In this document: in pieces, positions 32,059 through 43,157 of the stretch | Layout of the letters: each line of letters opens with the position of its first letter | Numbering within the stretch: position 1 is the first letter of the stretch | Assembly (NCBI GenBank): GCA_050084515.1 | Contig: CM114274.1 | Location: 1,674,001-1,738,000, forward strand | Reading direction: 5' to 3' | Length of the DNA: 64,000 bases | From: Blasia pusilla | Lineage: Eukaryota; Marchantiophyta; Marchantiopsida; Blasiales | The notes under the pieces: generated by a model | What the model was told of the DNA's origin: nothing | The model's database searches: none | What the model saw: the letters and a program-made list of their open reading frames with translations, nothing else | Made by a program: the position numbers and the translations under genes

Positions 32059-33553
32059 TCAAAGTGGTTTGTTTAAAATACTTCGAACTTCTTTGAGGGA
32101 CAAAATTGGTTGGTGGATTCCTACTCCTACCTCCGACTCTCTTAAAACTACCAGCAACACATAGTACATGTGCTTACAAGGGAAATACCTTTTGCCACTT
32201 GTCTGTCTTTGGACAAAGTCATCACATGAACATGTGGGAAAGCAATAGATGTGCATCACATACACCCCTATGACACTTGAATTTACAGTGTTGTTCCTGA
32301 CCCAATATATCCTTCCTATTCCATTGCCACTCAGGACATCTTTCGTGGCGATGATCTCCATTTTTGCCTCCCGAGCTGATGCAATTCGCTTTGCTCTCTC
32401 CACCGTTGGCTGCACATTTGTTTCTCTTCACCCCATTTCTAGACTCAAACAAAATAATGGATTGAGATCATCCACCATCTCCGGGTACATGTTGACATCA
32501 ATCTTGGGTTGAATACAAAATGCGAAGGTCTCTTTAATGCGAACATGCTCCGAACTTCCCCCTTCTACGAGTCTGAAACCGGCACTTGTAAGATTGTCCA
32601 CTTCGTCTTGAGTGCAGTTCGTACTTACGGCGATGGGCCAAATCGTGGGGGTATTCCCCGTAGCTCCAATGGCAGCCGGATAAGACTTTCGGAAAGCGCA
32701 AGATTCATTTGGGCAGAGAAGTACTTCAATTGATCCCCGGTCCTCGTGAAACAATCAAAGGTTTTGAGTCCCCAAAACCCAGGAAGTGGTCGTCGAGTCC
32801 TTGTACAGTTATTATTTAGGAAAGTGCCGCATGCTCTCCTAATGCCATCAGATCCTGCCCTACAGGTGGATCCACGTCCTGGGTTGCTCCGAGATATATG
32901 CCCCGGTTTAGGTTGCAATCCACCTCCATTACCGGAATCCCATATTGTTGAACCACCCCAGTGACATGATGTTGCAAACTTCCAGCAACGGAGGGCTTTT
33001 GAAATAAAACATTCACTGATTTTGGAGAAGTAACTCCATCACGGATTTGGGACGGGTCCGGGGTCCCCGAATACCTAGGCGGTGTAGTTTCCTCATCCAA
33101 GTCAATCACCGGATTCGTTCCTCGTTGCTGCCTCTTCACCTGACTGAAGTCAAGATACTTATCTGGTCTCCACGAGTCTCGCTCGGACTGCTCTACCACC
33201 ATTTGTATGGGACGTCTTGAAACCCGCCCGCGAATATCCCCACCAATGTGTACGTCTTGCTCGAGTGGAGTTGCAGCTACGCACCGGTTGAAGGCTTCCA
33301 CATACATTTTTTCATCACCATATCTCATAGCCGCCCTCACATAGAGCTCGTAGATTGACGGCCCCTTTCCTTTTGTTATGCCTTTTGTGAGGAAGATATG
33401 GGATGCTGCAGACTGTAGCATTGCTCTTGCCTGGTCTTGTTGGGATGCCTCCACAAGTGAAATTCGTTGGCATGCTTGTGACGACCTCGGGAGGAATGAA
33501 CACTTTCGCTCCACTTGTGTTTAAAGGAGGGCATTTTCATGAACGTTCAATCC
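32059..33553 (-). pseudogene. N3 transposase exon 2: C-terminal half with SWIM finger
   Basis: Begins after a GTTGCAG acceptor. The main frame (33514-32816) reads CQRISLVEASQQDQARAM, SIYELYVRAAMRYGDEKMY, HIGGDIRGRVSRRP, VIDLDEETTPPRYSGTPD and YGIPVMEVDCNL. A frame change leads to CPNESCAFRKSYPAAIGA and then GFRLVEGGSSEHVRI. After another change comes AKMEIIATKDVLSGNGIGR and the SWIM finger CSCDDFVQRQTSGKRYFPC followed by KHM (about 32241-32165), ending LKEVRSILNKPL. SWIM fingers (CxCxnCxH) are common at the end of Mutator transposases and are thought to bind DNA or protein. At least two frame changes. Confidence 0.85.
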
Positions 33554-33946
33554 CTGCAACGACGGCAATGTTAGAAGGGAACAAAAATAACTCAGGAGTC
33601 AAAGAAATAAGTGACCTGTCGAAACCAGACGGGTTGCAGGCCCGAGGCATCCCATGAACGACTCTGCGACCCGTCGGGTCCCGACGTGTTGTAACCTTAA
33701 ACCCACCTACTGCAACCCGACGGGTTGCAAGGCCGAGGCATCCCATGAACGACTCTGTGACCCGTCGGGTCCCGACGGGTTGCACACTCGGGTTGCACCA
33801 AAAATCAGGATGCAACCCGTCGCATCCGACAGCTTGCTTGGTTTCTTGGGTTTGAAATCCATATAGTTCCCATGCTTCTCACCCAGAGCTACAACTTTAC
33901 AAACAATTCTCAGCGTGAGCTTGACAAGAAAAAATAGTGAACTCAC
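33554..33946 (-). repeat. transposase intron of N3 with palindromes
   Basis: Palindromes at about 33614-33640, 33667-33692, 33714-33731, 33769-33784 and 33818-33837, some centred on cgtcgggtcccgacg. GTGAGT donor at 33946-33945, acceptor GTTGCAG at 33554. Confidence 0.85.
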
Positions 33947-35908
33947 CTGCCGCATGAAGTTTCCCCATTGTCTCATACGTACAGTCCACCAACTCAACCA
34001 AGAGCACAACTCTTTGTACTTCCCCTCAATCGCATGCTTCCTCCACCACCCATGAAGTTCTTCCTGGCATTCCATGGCCTGATTCAAGGTTTTGTTGTCC
34101 TTGCAGCGTTGGAGTAGAGTGACATGCTCTGTCCTCTTATTCTCCTTGATGCAAGATTTGGTGTATCGGGTCATAGACTGTTGCCAATGGAAAGCATCCA
34201 ACCTTTCCCTCTCCGGTTGAACCTCTCCACCCTAGAACACTTCTCGGATAGCAATCCACCCAAGTTGTGCATTGTCCGCACCTCCAATAAGAGTAACCAA
34301 CACATCTTCAAACTGCCAACGTCTTCTGCCTTTACTTCACATACAAATATAGTTTTGAGTCCCTTCTCCACATGGTCATAAACATGAGCACCCATCGTCA
34401 ACCATCCGTTCAGCACTCTGTAGCAAATATCAAAGCTTACCCAGCTCCCGTAGAGATCTTCCCCTTCCCTCATTCGATCTATAAGATCGAGGCCACTCGA
34501 CGGACCTGTGGTTGACATTTTGAAGACATAGGCCCTGGATCCCTCGCCTCCTTGGCCCATGAACTGCCATCTCTGAATGAATGGAAATCTAGAGTTGGCC
34601 TTGATTCTGGCGATGGCACCCATTTCGGCCGTCTTTCCATCCAGAACTCGTATTTGACGCAGCAAATTCCGGAAGCATTCAGGATCAGCGAGAAATGCGA
34701 TATTTTCCCAGAGTTGATTCTCCTCAACCGCCGTGATCTCGCCCTGTCCAAGGATTCCAAGCAATTGTTCACAAATTTGTGATGCCGTTGTGAGCTTGAT
34801 CACTCCGGGCTTTGAACCTGGAGAGTTTCTGTAGACCTCGGCTACTTTCTTCGCCACATCCTCCTTGATGTGTCTTTGAATTGCATCGGTCACATGATGA
34901 GTGTAGGAGCCAACATGAACTGCCAGCCTTGTATACTCTGACGTGGAGCCCAAGTCGTGGACAATGAAAAATATGTATGCAGGACATGCTCCAACACAAA
35001 AGGGCGATGCTTGACAATGAGGACATCGATGGCCTCCCGGCGGTATGGTGGCACCGACCTCGTATGGAGTTTATGCATTCTTGGGAGGGAATTGCGACGT
35101 ATTGACTCGCCCGTTGCGCTCTAGATACGGGCATGCTGGACTTCTACACTCCAAGGCTCCCACGCATTGGCGGCGGGAGACAATCCAAGGACCATCTGGA
35201 ATGGAAGCACTAGTCCGTTGAAGCCTACACCATCGATGACAATCGACTTTCTGTCCATACCCTTCAGGCATCCTCCATCCTTCTTTTGAGCAGGAAGCAG
35301 CAAGTGGAGGCAACTCAAAAATGCAATTACCATCATACGTGGGGCGGCAGCTCGTCGACAAGAATGTGCTTGAACATTTTCAAGGCTAGAGACGAAAGCA
35401 AACTATTTCCGATACTGCAAGAGGAACAGTAGGCGGACAGAGGGCCCGATTGGTGTCAAGGTCCAGATCCACCGAGGTTGATAACATTCGGAATCTCTTG
35501 GGAAGAACAACATTGTTACGGCGTGCATGGTTGGAGTCAAGCCGGATCTGCAGAGCTTGGAGTTGCAAACGAGAGCTCGGAGCCCTAGGAAATTCTAGAC
35601 CGTCTACTTGGGAAACAGGCGAATTCGGGCGGGCCGTTAACTCTGTATTGACCATTTGCTAGAGGTAGGAGATTCCATACTTTACTGTCCGAGGTCACTT
35701 TGGTGGACCGTCTCACCTATTATGTCTTCCGTACCGTCCACCTAACATCTTTGGATACAAAGATGGTTCCACTTGGAGAAGAAATCGAGCAGATAGAAAA
35801 TTTTCATCCACTTCTATGAAAGACTCACGAGCTTGGGGTCGAATGATTTTACGATTGAGGAAGGGCCGCCGGATGAGCGCCACAAGTGAGCTTAACATAA
35901 TTATCCAT
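33947..35908 (-). pseudogene. N3 transposase exon 1: zinc finger and DDE core
   Basis: ATG at 35908 (MDNYVKLTCG); a one-base insertion soon shifts the frame, and further breaks follow. The zinc finger (about 35260-34900) reads SIPDGPWIVSRRQCVGALE, CRSPACPYLERNGR, CPHCQ and HVGSYTHHV, like the GCM/FLYWCH/WRKY-GCM1 group. A TAA replaces GAA in the NAETPYEVG segment, and N2 shares it. 34953-34171 carries QICEQLLGILGQ, MGAHVYDHVEKGLKTIFV (first Asp region) and, in another frame, ADNAQ (second Asp) and SDAFHWQQSMTRYTKSCIK, then ELHGWWRKHAIEGKYKEL. Donor GCAG|GTGAGT at 33947. It would cut and join the element ends; this copy is inactive. Confidence 0.88.
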
Positions 35909-35964
35909 TCCAAGAAGATTCCAACGGGAGGAGACTGAGAATGGGAATGAGAATGAGAATTTTT

Positions 35965-35972
35965 AATTTATA
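35965..35972 (-). promoter_or_regulatory. TATA box of the N3 transposase
   Basis: tataaatt on the minus strand, about 57 bp before the ATG at 35908. Same motif and position as in N1 and N2. Confidence 0.7.
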
Positions 35973-36808
35973 GTGAATAGGAAAACAGATACTCTTGACA
36001 GATTTTTACTAACAAGATGAATTTGGCGGGTGACATTGTCTGACACAATGGATCCAATTTTGTAACACATTCAATTCTGTTGCAATATGTTACCAAATTT
36101 GGGAAGCAGAGGGTTGCGAATCACACTTGGAACCCGTCCAAGTCCTGGTAACTCCAAAATTACCCGGCTAACGAAGTCGCAACCCGTCGGCCGGACGGGT
36201 TGCACGCACGCCAAACATTGTCGAAGCGAGAAACCCGTCGCTCTCCGACGAGTTGCTCAGATACCGCTCCTTCTTGCCCGAAGATGCCAGAGGCGTGCAA
36301 ACCGTCTGTCCCTTACGAGTTCCGCGGGTGCCTCACCTATTTGCCCAAAGACGGCGAGGCGTGCAACCCGTCGCCCTCCAACGTGGTTGCGCAAGGGCCT
36401 CGCCTTGTGGTGCTTACATGAAGTGTGCAGCCAGTCGACTCCGACGACTTGCACGGGAAGCCCGCGTTCTTAACCCTTGACAAGGGAAGCGTGCAACCCA
36501 AGAGTCTCTGACGGATTGCCTGGGTACGTCTCGTTCTCGTCCCAAACACGGCGGAGGCGCGCAGCATGTCGGTCTCCGACGGGTTGCGCGGGTACCTCGT
36601 GTTCTTTTCCGAAGACGACGCAGGCGCTCAACCCGTCGGTCTCCGACGGGTTGCTCGCGCACGTGGCGACGTACCCAGGATGGCGGAGGCGCGCAACCTG
36701 TCGGACTCCGACGGGTTGCCATTTTTCACCTCCGGACATCCGTAACCTCCGGTACGTCGCCGTCGAAAGGACGACGGGACCCAACGGTCAACCCAACGGC
36801 TAGAAAAG
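35973..36808. repeat. shared divergent promoter of N3, full of palindromes
   Basis: About 840 bp between two outward-facing TATA boxes. Copies lie at about 36180-36202, 36232-36256, 36298-36318, 36361-36388, 36427-36453, 36494-36520, 36563-36589, 36629-36653 and 36694-36719, about 65 bp apart. 36629-36653 is perfect (CAACCCGTCGG, TCT, then its reverse complement). Spacers share cttgggacgagaacgcgaggtacc-like phrases, so unit and spacer repeat together. Confidence 0.9.
36629..36653. repeat. perfect palindrome, CCCG-arm type
   Basis: CAACCCGTCGG at 36629-36639, centre TCT, reverse complement at 36643-36653. Reference copy for the consensus form of the repeat. Confidence 0.95.
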
Positions 36809-36817
36809 TATAAATAG
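36809..36817 (+). promoter_or_regulatory. TATA box of the N3 methyltransferase-like gene
   Basis: tataaatag after gaaaag, 296 bp before the ATG at 37105. Mirror of 31146-31154 in N2. Confidence 0.72.
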
Positions 36818-37104
36818 GGCAGAAATCGCTCATTTTTTGTTTCTCATTTCGCGATCTTCATTCCTCACTCTCCCGCGCAGCAGCTGATCAGATACGAAGG
36901 GGGGTTTCATACGGCGACACATCGCGAGTCGATAGGAGGGAACGAGAGCGAGACGGTTTGACCGTACAACAACGAGATGGTTTGATTGAACGATCGCAAG
37001 ACGATTCGAGCTACCCATCAAGGCGATTCGAGCTACCCATCTCGACATCAGGCGACTGATCAAGGGATTCGTCCTGGACATAGGTGGAGGCATTTCCGGA
37101 AAAA

Positions 37105-37768
37105 ATGATGAGGAAAAAATCACAAGCCAACAAGTCTGGGAGCTTCACTCTGAAGTCCATTAGGACTCCTGCGTCAGCATCTCCTGGGCCTCGTTCGGAG
37201 AATTCCTGCGTCAGCATCTCCCGGCCTCGTTAGGAGAATGAAATTAGGCGGCAGGAAATCGAGGAGCGGAAAGGGAAGCGGAGATGCACAACCAAGTGCT
37301 TCTTGCGTAGCGTGTTCAAGAGGCGCCGATAAACGTAACGCAGAGGTGAGACGTCGCATGCCTTGAAGAAAAGGATCGCCGACTTAAAAGAGAGAAAAGA
37401 AGCGCCTGGACGCTGGCGTCGGTGAGAGAGCGAGAATTGGCTAAAGCGAGGAGGGAAAAAGTGATAGCCATTGACGATAGCCCGCCCGCCCAACCAAAAG
37501 TGTTGAGATGCGGAAATGTCCCCATGAAGTCCGGGACACAATCAACATAGTGGAAATGCCAGAAGTTCAAATCGATGACGACGAGGTCATGAGGACCGCC
37601 AGTGTGGAGATGGTGGACATGGCCGAAGAAGCTGGAGAGCGGTCATTCTTGACTCCAAGCCCGACGGAGGACATCGACCTCTATCGGATCGACGAGTTCC
37701 CAATCGATTTTCCAGCTTCTGTCTCAGACAAGTTGGCTGGTCAAGAAACCGACCCCATTTTTGAGCGG
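37105..37768 (+). pseudogene. N3 gene exon 1: charged N-terminal region
   Basis: MMRKKSQANKSGSFTLKSIR, then a small duplication (CCTGCGTCAGCATCTCC twice) that leads to a stop. Later, from about 37508, an open frame reads VRDTINIVEMPEVQIDDDEV, MVDMAEEAGER and DPIFER up to the donor CGG|GTAAGAG at 37768. It matches N2 exon 1. The copy has several breaks. Confidence 0.68.
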
Positions 37769-37858
37769 GTAAGAGAGGATCTGGGTTTTTTGAATTATGT
37801 GAATTGCAATTCATTGGGAATTCAGTGTAGCTTATTCATCTTGTCCCAATTCTGACAG

Positions 37859-38324
37859 GTGGTAAAGCAGATGGCACTCATGGAGGGCCACAACGCCCCG
37901 AGGATTCCACTCTGCCGACAATGGAATACGTCCGCGAAATTCAGTCCGACGAGGACATCGCGAAGCTTAAACAATCGGCGGCCATAACATCCTACGTCGA
38001 CATCTTTCCTCCCTTCTATGTTCAGCCTTACGACGAGCATGGAACCCAAGCTCTGGTTACAGAGGAGGACTTGGAAAAGCTCGACACATTCTGGAGGATG
38101 CGAGACCAGGATTTTAGAAGGCAAGTTGAGGGCACGAAATTCAGCTGGATGAGGAATCTGCATTTCTTCATCTGGGATGGAAATCACAGGTTCATGGCGT
38201 GGACCAAGTTTGCGGAGGAGCGGCCCAACTCATTGGAGGCACATTTTTGCGTGAAGGCAGTGGTCCTTCACCCATTCCCTCATCACATGGTGACGGTGGA
38301 GATGGCAATGCATGCCATGAACAC
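37859..38324 (+). pseudogene. N3 gene exon 2: ParB/sulfiredoxin-like domain
   Basis: After the acceptor CTGACAG it reads VVKQMALMEGHNAPRIP. A 7-nt deletion relative to N2 (near 37917) shifts the frame; from 37921 the domain is open: MEYVREIQSDEDIAKLKQSA, FPPFYVQPYDEHGTQALV, FFIWDGNHRFMAWTKFAEE, FCVKAVVLHPFPHHMV and HAMNT. Exon length is 466 nt against 473 in N2, exactly the 7-nt difference. DGNHRFMAW is the likely family signature. ParB domains recognise palindromic DNA in bacteria; whether this one does is unknown. Confidence 0.78.
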
Positions 38325-39050
38325 GTGAGTATCTTTAACACTTACGCAACTCGTCGGACTCCGACGAGTTGCTCGATTGATGAATGGGTTAGGTTTATTT
38401 TTGCGAAATCAACTCGTTGGACTCTGACGCGTTGCTCGACTCGACGCTTTTTCGGATGTTTTTTTAAGAATGCAACTCATCGGACTCCAACGAGTTGTTC
38501 GATTGACCACAGATTTAATTAGTTTTTGGCCCAAAGCAAACCGTCGGAGTCCGACAGGTTGCTCGACTCGCCGCCTTGTCAGGATTTTTTTTGAAGAATG
38601 CAACTCGTCGGACTTCGACGAGTTGTTTGACTGACCGTAGGTTTAGAATGTTTTTTGCCCAAAGCAACCGGTCGGAGTCCAACGGGTTGCTTGCCTCGAA
38701 ATTTTTTTTTGGCCGAAATCAACTCGTCGGAGTCCGACGGGTTGCATTCGGAAGTTGGTTCCCCAAATTTCGCATCAAATTGCAAGTTTCCATTCAATTG
38801 CGCAACCTGTCGAACTCCGACGGTTTGCTATGTTCACGTTAGTATGTTCAGTTGCACAACCCGTCGGAGTCCGACGGGTTGAAACCAGGCATTAGCAAAT
38901 CTGAATGCAATCCGTCGGACTCGACGGGTTGCATCATTTAGCTCGTTGATAGAATCCGACCTTGAGCTGTGACGACCCGTCAGAGTCCGACGGGTTGCAA
39001 GAACCCATGTAACTTACAAATTTTCTGACGGGTTGAGTTTGGATGTGCAG
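38325..39050 (+). repeat. intron 2 of the N3 gene, the densest palindrome array
   Basis: About twelve copies at 50-70 bp spacing between the donor ACAC|GTGAGT and the acceptor TGTGCAG. Clear ones: 38346-38372 (perfect, CTCG/CGAG arms), 38409-38434, 38473-38498, 38537-38563, 38599-38625, 38663-38690, 38720-38745, 38803-38829, 38857-38881 (perfect, CCCG/CGGG arms), 38906-38932 and 38973-38998. Confidence 0.9.
38346..38372. repeat. perfect 27-nt palindrome, CTCG-arm type
   Basis: GCAACTCGTCGGA, centre C, then the exact reverse complement. Relative to the consensus GCAACCCGTCGGA, both arms have changed at the matching position, so pairing is kept. Confidence 0.95.
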
Positions 39051-41019
39051 GATTGTATTGGAGGGGAATGTCACCCACCATTGGATCCAAGACTGTGATC
39101 GTGTGAAGAAGGTGCTTACGACGCACCCGGAAGAGTACAAGGGGTTCTTGGGCGACGCCCTCGTAAATCAGATGCTTGCAATGGGTGCACTGCTAAAGAA
39201 AAAAACTTGGGCAAATAAGTTTATTTCCCAAGATGTAGCCGTAACCATCCTTTGCTCGTCGAAGATACAGGCTGCGAAGAAGAGCGTTGTAGTGGAGCTG
39301 GAGCGGAGGGAGAAAGTATCTCGTCGAGCGCGAAATTCATCAAGCTGCGCAGTATCTCTGACCCACGAAATACACGGCGAGCAAGATGCAGCGATACATC
39401 TGCATTCTCAACCCCGAACTTGGTCCGGAGTTTTACAAGGAGCAAAAGGCGATTATCAAGCGCCAGCGGAAAAGGGATGAAGATCCCCAAGGTCGGATTG
39501 GGAAGAAAGTGTCCCTATATCGCATGCATCGGTTTGCGTTGTCCGGCATAAGCAAGTTTAGGAGGATCCGAGTGATGAAAATCAGTCTCGAGGGCATAGA
39601 GGCCCTCGAGACACACCATCCTCCGGGTCTGTCTGATCCAGTGATCTCCCACTGGCTACGCGAATGGTCATTCTGGGACACGTTGCGGGTTATCGGGAAG
39701 TCCGTGCTGGACGGTTTGCAAGCGGAGCTCAGAAGATTAGAGCCCATCCTTGGAGATTTCGAGGTTTGGCTCGACGATATCCGGGACAAGCCAACCAAAA
39801 ACCCAGGATTCAAGACAATGTTCAAGGTTTGCGTCCTCCCTCAGGCAGAGCTTGACGAAGAAGTAGAGGGGAACAAACGGGATCAAGCGAAGAAGAAGCG
39901 AGATCTACAGGAGCAGACGGCCGACTCTGTTCGACTAAAAGCTGCCCAACGGATGGTCTTCAGGTGCCTCGTCCAGTGTAAGAATGGAGGTACGTGGGGA
40001 AAATTACCGGCAACCTTGAAATTGTGGGCTTCACCGCCGGATGCAGAGACATTCTCCATGTACGACATGGAGATGGGGCTGCACATGTCCGATTGGGAGG
40101 TGGAGAATTGCTCCATTTGGCTTGACTTCAACGACCCTGAAGACATCACCGATAAGGATTTACAAGTGCTTCATGATGCAGTGGCCTCATGACAAGACGA
40201 CATCCCCAATTTCGTGCGACCAAGACTTCTTGAGGAGATAAGAGAAGAGCAGGCCAGAGAGGCAGCTTGAGTTGGCTTCCAAGGTCCGCACAACCAAAGA
40301 CAAATCCACAGCGGGTCTCAAAGGCAAGGCGAGGGGAGAGAAAAATTCAGAGGCCGAGTCTTCCCAAAGAGAGGTTGAAGATTCAAGGCTAGAGGCGGAA
40401 TCTTCAGAGCGGGGAGAGAGGGTCGGACCAGGTCCTCCGCGAAAAAAACCCCACCAGAGTCTGAGGTCATAGAGACCCCGACAAGCCGTCTGCAGACTCG
40501 AGAGAAGCGGAAGCGAGAGGTGCGAGGGTTGTCCCAAGGAGAATACAGTCCATCATCCTTGGGAAGACACAGACAAACAACGACCTGGACAAGCGTCCTC
40601 CTTCAGTTCACTCCTTTACAGGATGAGCTGAAGAGCTTCAGTTCTCAAGGGTCGACACCAGCCATCGATAAATTGACAACGCTGGGACGAAAGCTCCAAC
40701 GAAACGGGCATGCTGCCTGGACGGTGAATGGAGTGGTCGAAGAGGTTGCGGTGGATCTCTTGATCGCTGATTTGCCCTCGGGGTTGCGACTTTGGGGCGA
40801 GAATCCGTCGGACGAGGTACTTGAGTGGAATGTGCCGCTCTCTTATGACCAGATTGCGCTATTGTTCTCCTTTGTTGACGCCTATCTGGTGTTGACAGGA
40901 GGGAGCGAGTACGAGCTCTTCAACCTCCTGTGCGTCAAGAGGTCGCTAAAGTGGAGGATGGCGCAATCGTGGATCATAAAAAACGAGTACCCACTCCGAT
41001 CCGCGACGAGTCAGATTCA
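39051..41019 (+). pseudogene. N3 gene exon 3: helical region and methyltransferase motif IV
   Basis: Starts IVLEGNVTHHWIQDCDRVKK, with a frame change near 39320-39385. The 39386-40192 stretch is open: MQRYICILNPELGPEFYKEQ, ELRRLEPILGDFEVWLDDIR, KLPATLKLWASPPDAETFSM and SIWLDFNDPEDITDKDLQVL, ending at a TGA where N2 reads through. After a Ser/Glu linker, 40520-41019 reads LSQGEYSPSSLGRHRQTTTW, VDLLIADLPSGLRLW and LSYDQIALLFSFVDAYL. The methyltransferase motif IV tetrapeptide is DLPS, as in N2. The donor TTCAG|GTAAGG is intact. Confidence 0.72.
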
Positions 41020-41592
41020 GGTAAGGCTCAATTCCTGTACTATAATCTCAATTATATTTTAATGATGTGTATAATGAGTGTTCATCTCCGTTGAGTGAGT
41101 ATAATGAGTGTCAATCTCTTTTTTTTTTTTCCGTGAGCAACTCGTTGGAAGGGCGACGGGTTGCTGGCTTAGAGCAGCCCATGCTCGGTGAGAGCAACCC
41201 GTCGGTTTCCGATGGGTTGCATCTTTCCCACATACACAGGGAAAACCGTGGTGTACCTGCAACCCGTCGGAACCTGACGGGTTGCGATTGCTTTTGGTTT
41301 TTTTCCCTGTGTTTCCGAAAGTCGCAACCCGCCTCGATAGCGACAGTTGCTCGGCAAGCATGGGCTGCTCTAGGCCAAACAACCCGTCGCCTTCCGACAC
41401 GTTGCTCACTGACAAAAACAACGGAGCCCGACAGGTTGTTTTAGTCCCTTACCAACCCGCCGGAAGGTGATGGGTTGGTCCGGGACAAAACAACCCATCG
41501 GACTCCGACAGGTTGATCCAAAGTCTGTAATTGAAAATGTTCTCAAGCCGACTTCTTTAGTTTCTAACATTGTTTCCAACGTGCTTATTTAG
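41020..41592 (+). repeat. intron 3 of the N3 gene with palindromes
   Basis: Copies near 41138-41163, 41194-41220, 41259-41285, 41325-41350, 41379-41404, 41450-41476 and 41489-41516, plus a poly-T run at about 41118-41131. Donor GTAAGG at 41020, acceptor TATTTAG at 41592. Confidence 0.85.
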
Positions 41593-42101
41593 AGATGGAC
41601 CACTCCCTACGTGTCGCCGTTCGCCCCAAAGACAATTTCAGTTGTTCAAGATCCAGGATCCCGTGGATCCATGCTCAGATGGGTACAGCTTAGATAGTTT
41701 GTACAATTCCCCCCCAGGAATTTACATTCAAGACAGTACCCCACTTATGGGAGGAAGGGAAAAGTCGCCAACCCTGATGCAAACGCTCATTGAGCTCTGC
41801 TCAAGGCCGGGTGACTTGGTGTTCGACTTAGTGGGACTTACAGGGGCAAGTATCAAAGGCGCCTGGTAGAGTGGCAGGAAAATTCTCTGCCTCGAGGGAA
41901 GGCAGGAACTGTTTGACCTTTGCAAGGAGGCAAAGGCAGAATACGAAAGGCTCGTTGGGGCTTACAACTCTCCACCGAAGCCAAGAGCTCCGGTTCCAAA
42001 CCCACCCTTGGTAGTGACTCCATCGTCACTTCCAACGATTCGAAAAATCGGGAGGGCAAGGCCGAAAGTAATTTTGCTAGAGCTCGGACGATGACGAGTG
42101 A
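41593..42101 (+). pseudogene. N3 gene exon 4: methyltransferase motifs X and I
   Basis: Phase joins exon 3 (S-E-MDHS). A frame change follows, then 41570-41869 is open with PTLMQTLIELCSRPGDLVFD followed by LVGLTGASIKGAW, a TAG in place of a His/Tyr codon, and RKILCLEGRQELFDLCKEAK. The glycine-rich loop (LVGLTGAS) is nearer to the family's FAGSGTT than the N2 copy is. The acidic end is frameshifted by a 2-nt loss near 42087. GACGA|GTGAGT at the stop is also a good donor. Confidence 0.75.
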
Positions 42102-42587
42102 GTTCAAAGAACTCAACGACCACCTTGACTGCGCAGCCGGTTGGAGTAGGTTTTTTTTTTTTTTTTTGATGATGAGGCAAAAGATTTCATAGAGTAGATT
42201 AAATGTCTGATTCGAGCTTTTTTCAGATGATATAAAGCGTAAGATTTTTTTCGAACGATGGTGGTGCTTGTAAAAGTTTGCTGAACATTTTTGTCTTTTT
42301 AATGTGATCGTCTATGTACTCGCGGACTTCTATTTTGCAACCCGTCGGATTTCTCGCTTGCAACTTTTCACTTTTGACCACGCAACCCGCCTCGATTTCT
42401 CCGCTGCAACTTTTCACTTTTGACCATCGCACCCTTTTTACCACTTCCAGGCAACTCGCCGGATTTCGACAAAGTTGCCTCGATCGACTCTTTCCTGTTG
42501 GTCCATTTTAAGAGGCGATCTGGCGGGCTTCTTCCTTGGCACCTTCCGCTCAACTCGTAAAGCGAAGGCTTCTTTTCTTCTCTCGGC
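42102..42587 (+). other. 3' intron or untranslated region of the N3 gene
   Basis: Holds a poly-T run at about 42152-42167, an AT-rich tail phrase (ggtgcttgtaaaagtttgctga, repeated at 42970-42992) and decayed palindromes at 42340-42480. Repetition of the tail after two successive exons suggests a local duplication. Confidence 0.5.
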
Positions 42588-42898
42588 GTGTTGGATTCCT
42601 ACTACCTGTGCGATTGCCATAATGGTATTACAGGGACGGAGCACATATTGATACTTGATGGGTGTCACATTGCAGAGCGTACAAGGTATACAGCCGAGGA
42701 AGGCGGTGGGACTCAAATCAGGTTACATGGGACCGTTATGGTGTTCCTAGGGGGGGGGCCAAGGCTCCCGGTCGCCAACATTTTCGATCCCCCGTCTACA
42801 ATCGGCCGGAGGAGCCACTTGTATCCCGGGACATTCCTTTGTATGCATCACCAAGGAGAGTTAGGAGTAAATTTGTAGATGACGAGGTCAAGAAATCA
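42588..42898 (+). CDS. 3' ORF of the methyltransferase-like unit, N3 copy (unknown function)
   Basis: Reads LDSYYLCDCHNGITGTEHIL, LDGCHIAERTRYTAEEGGGT, QIRLHGTVMVFLGGG, then PRLPVANIFDPP. The frame to use changes at a run of nine Gs near 42751, as in N2. In the second frame it ends VRSKFVDDEVKKS. The N2 copy (25317-25610) is alike at protein level. I do not recognise a family. It may be a further exon after QELSDDDE. Confidence 0.5.
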
Positions 42899-43157
42899 TA
42901 GACTAGGTCAAATGTACATTTCCGAGGTTCCTTCGGAGGTAATAAAGGACGAGATTTTTTCAACCCATAATGGTGTTTGTAAAAGTTTGCTGGAATATTT
43001 TTTTGGACTTGTGGATTGTGTTCTTTTAGCTACTCATAATTATAATTCTGCAACCCGTATGATTCCAACGGGTTGCAACTTTGCTTTTTGCCTACTGCAA
43101 CATTTTAACCATTTCCAGGCAAGCTGTCGGATTCCGACAGGTTGACTGCTTGAGTGA

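Noticed and set aside
38325-39050. CRISPR-like array (regular repeats with spacers)
   Set aside because: Repeats are palindromes with variable arms, spacers share common phrases, the locus is an intron of a eukaryotic transposon, and no cas genes exist.
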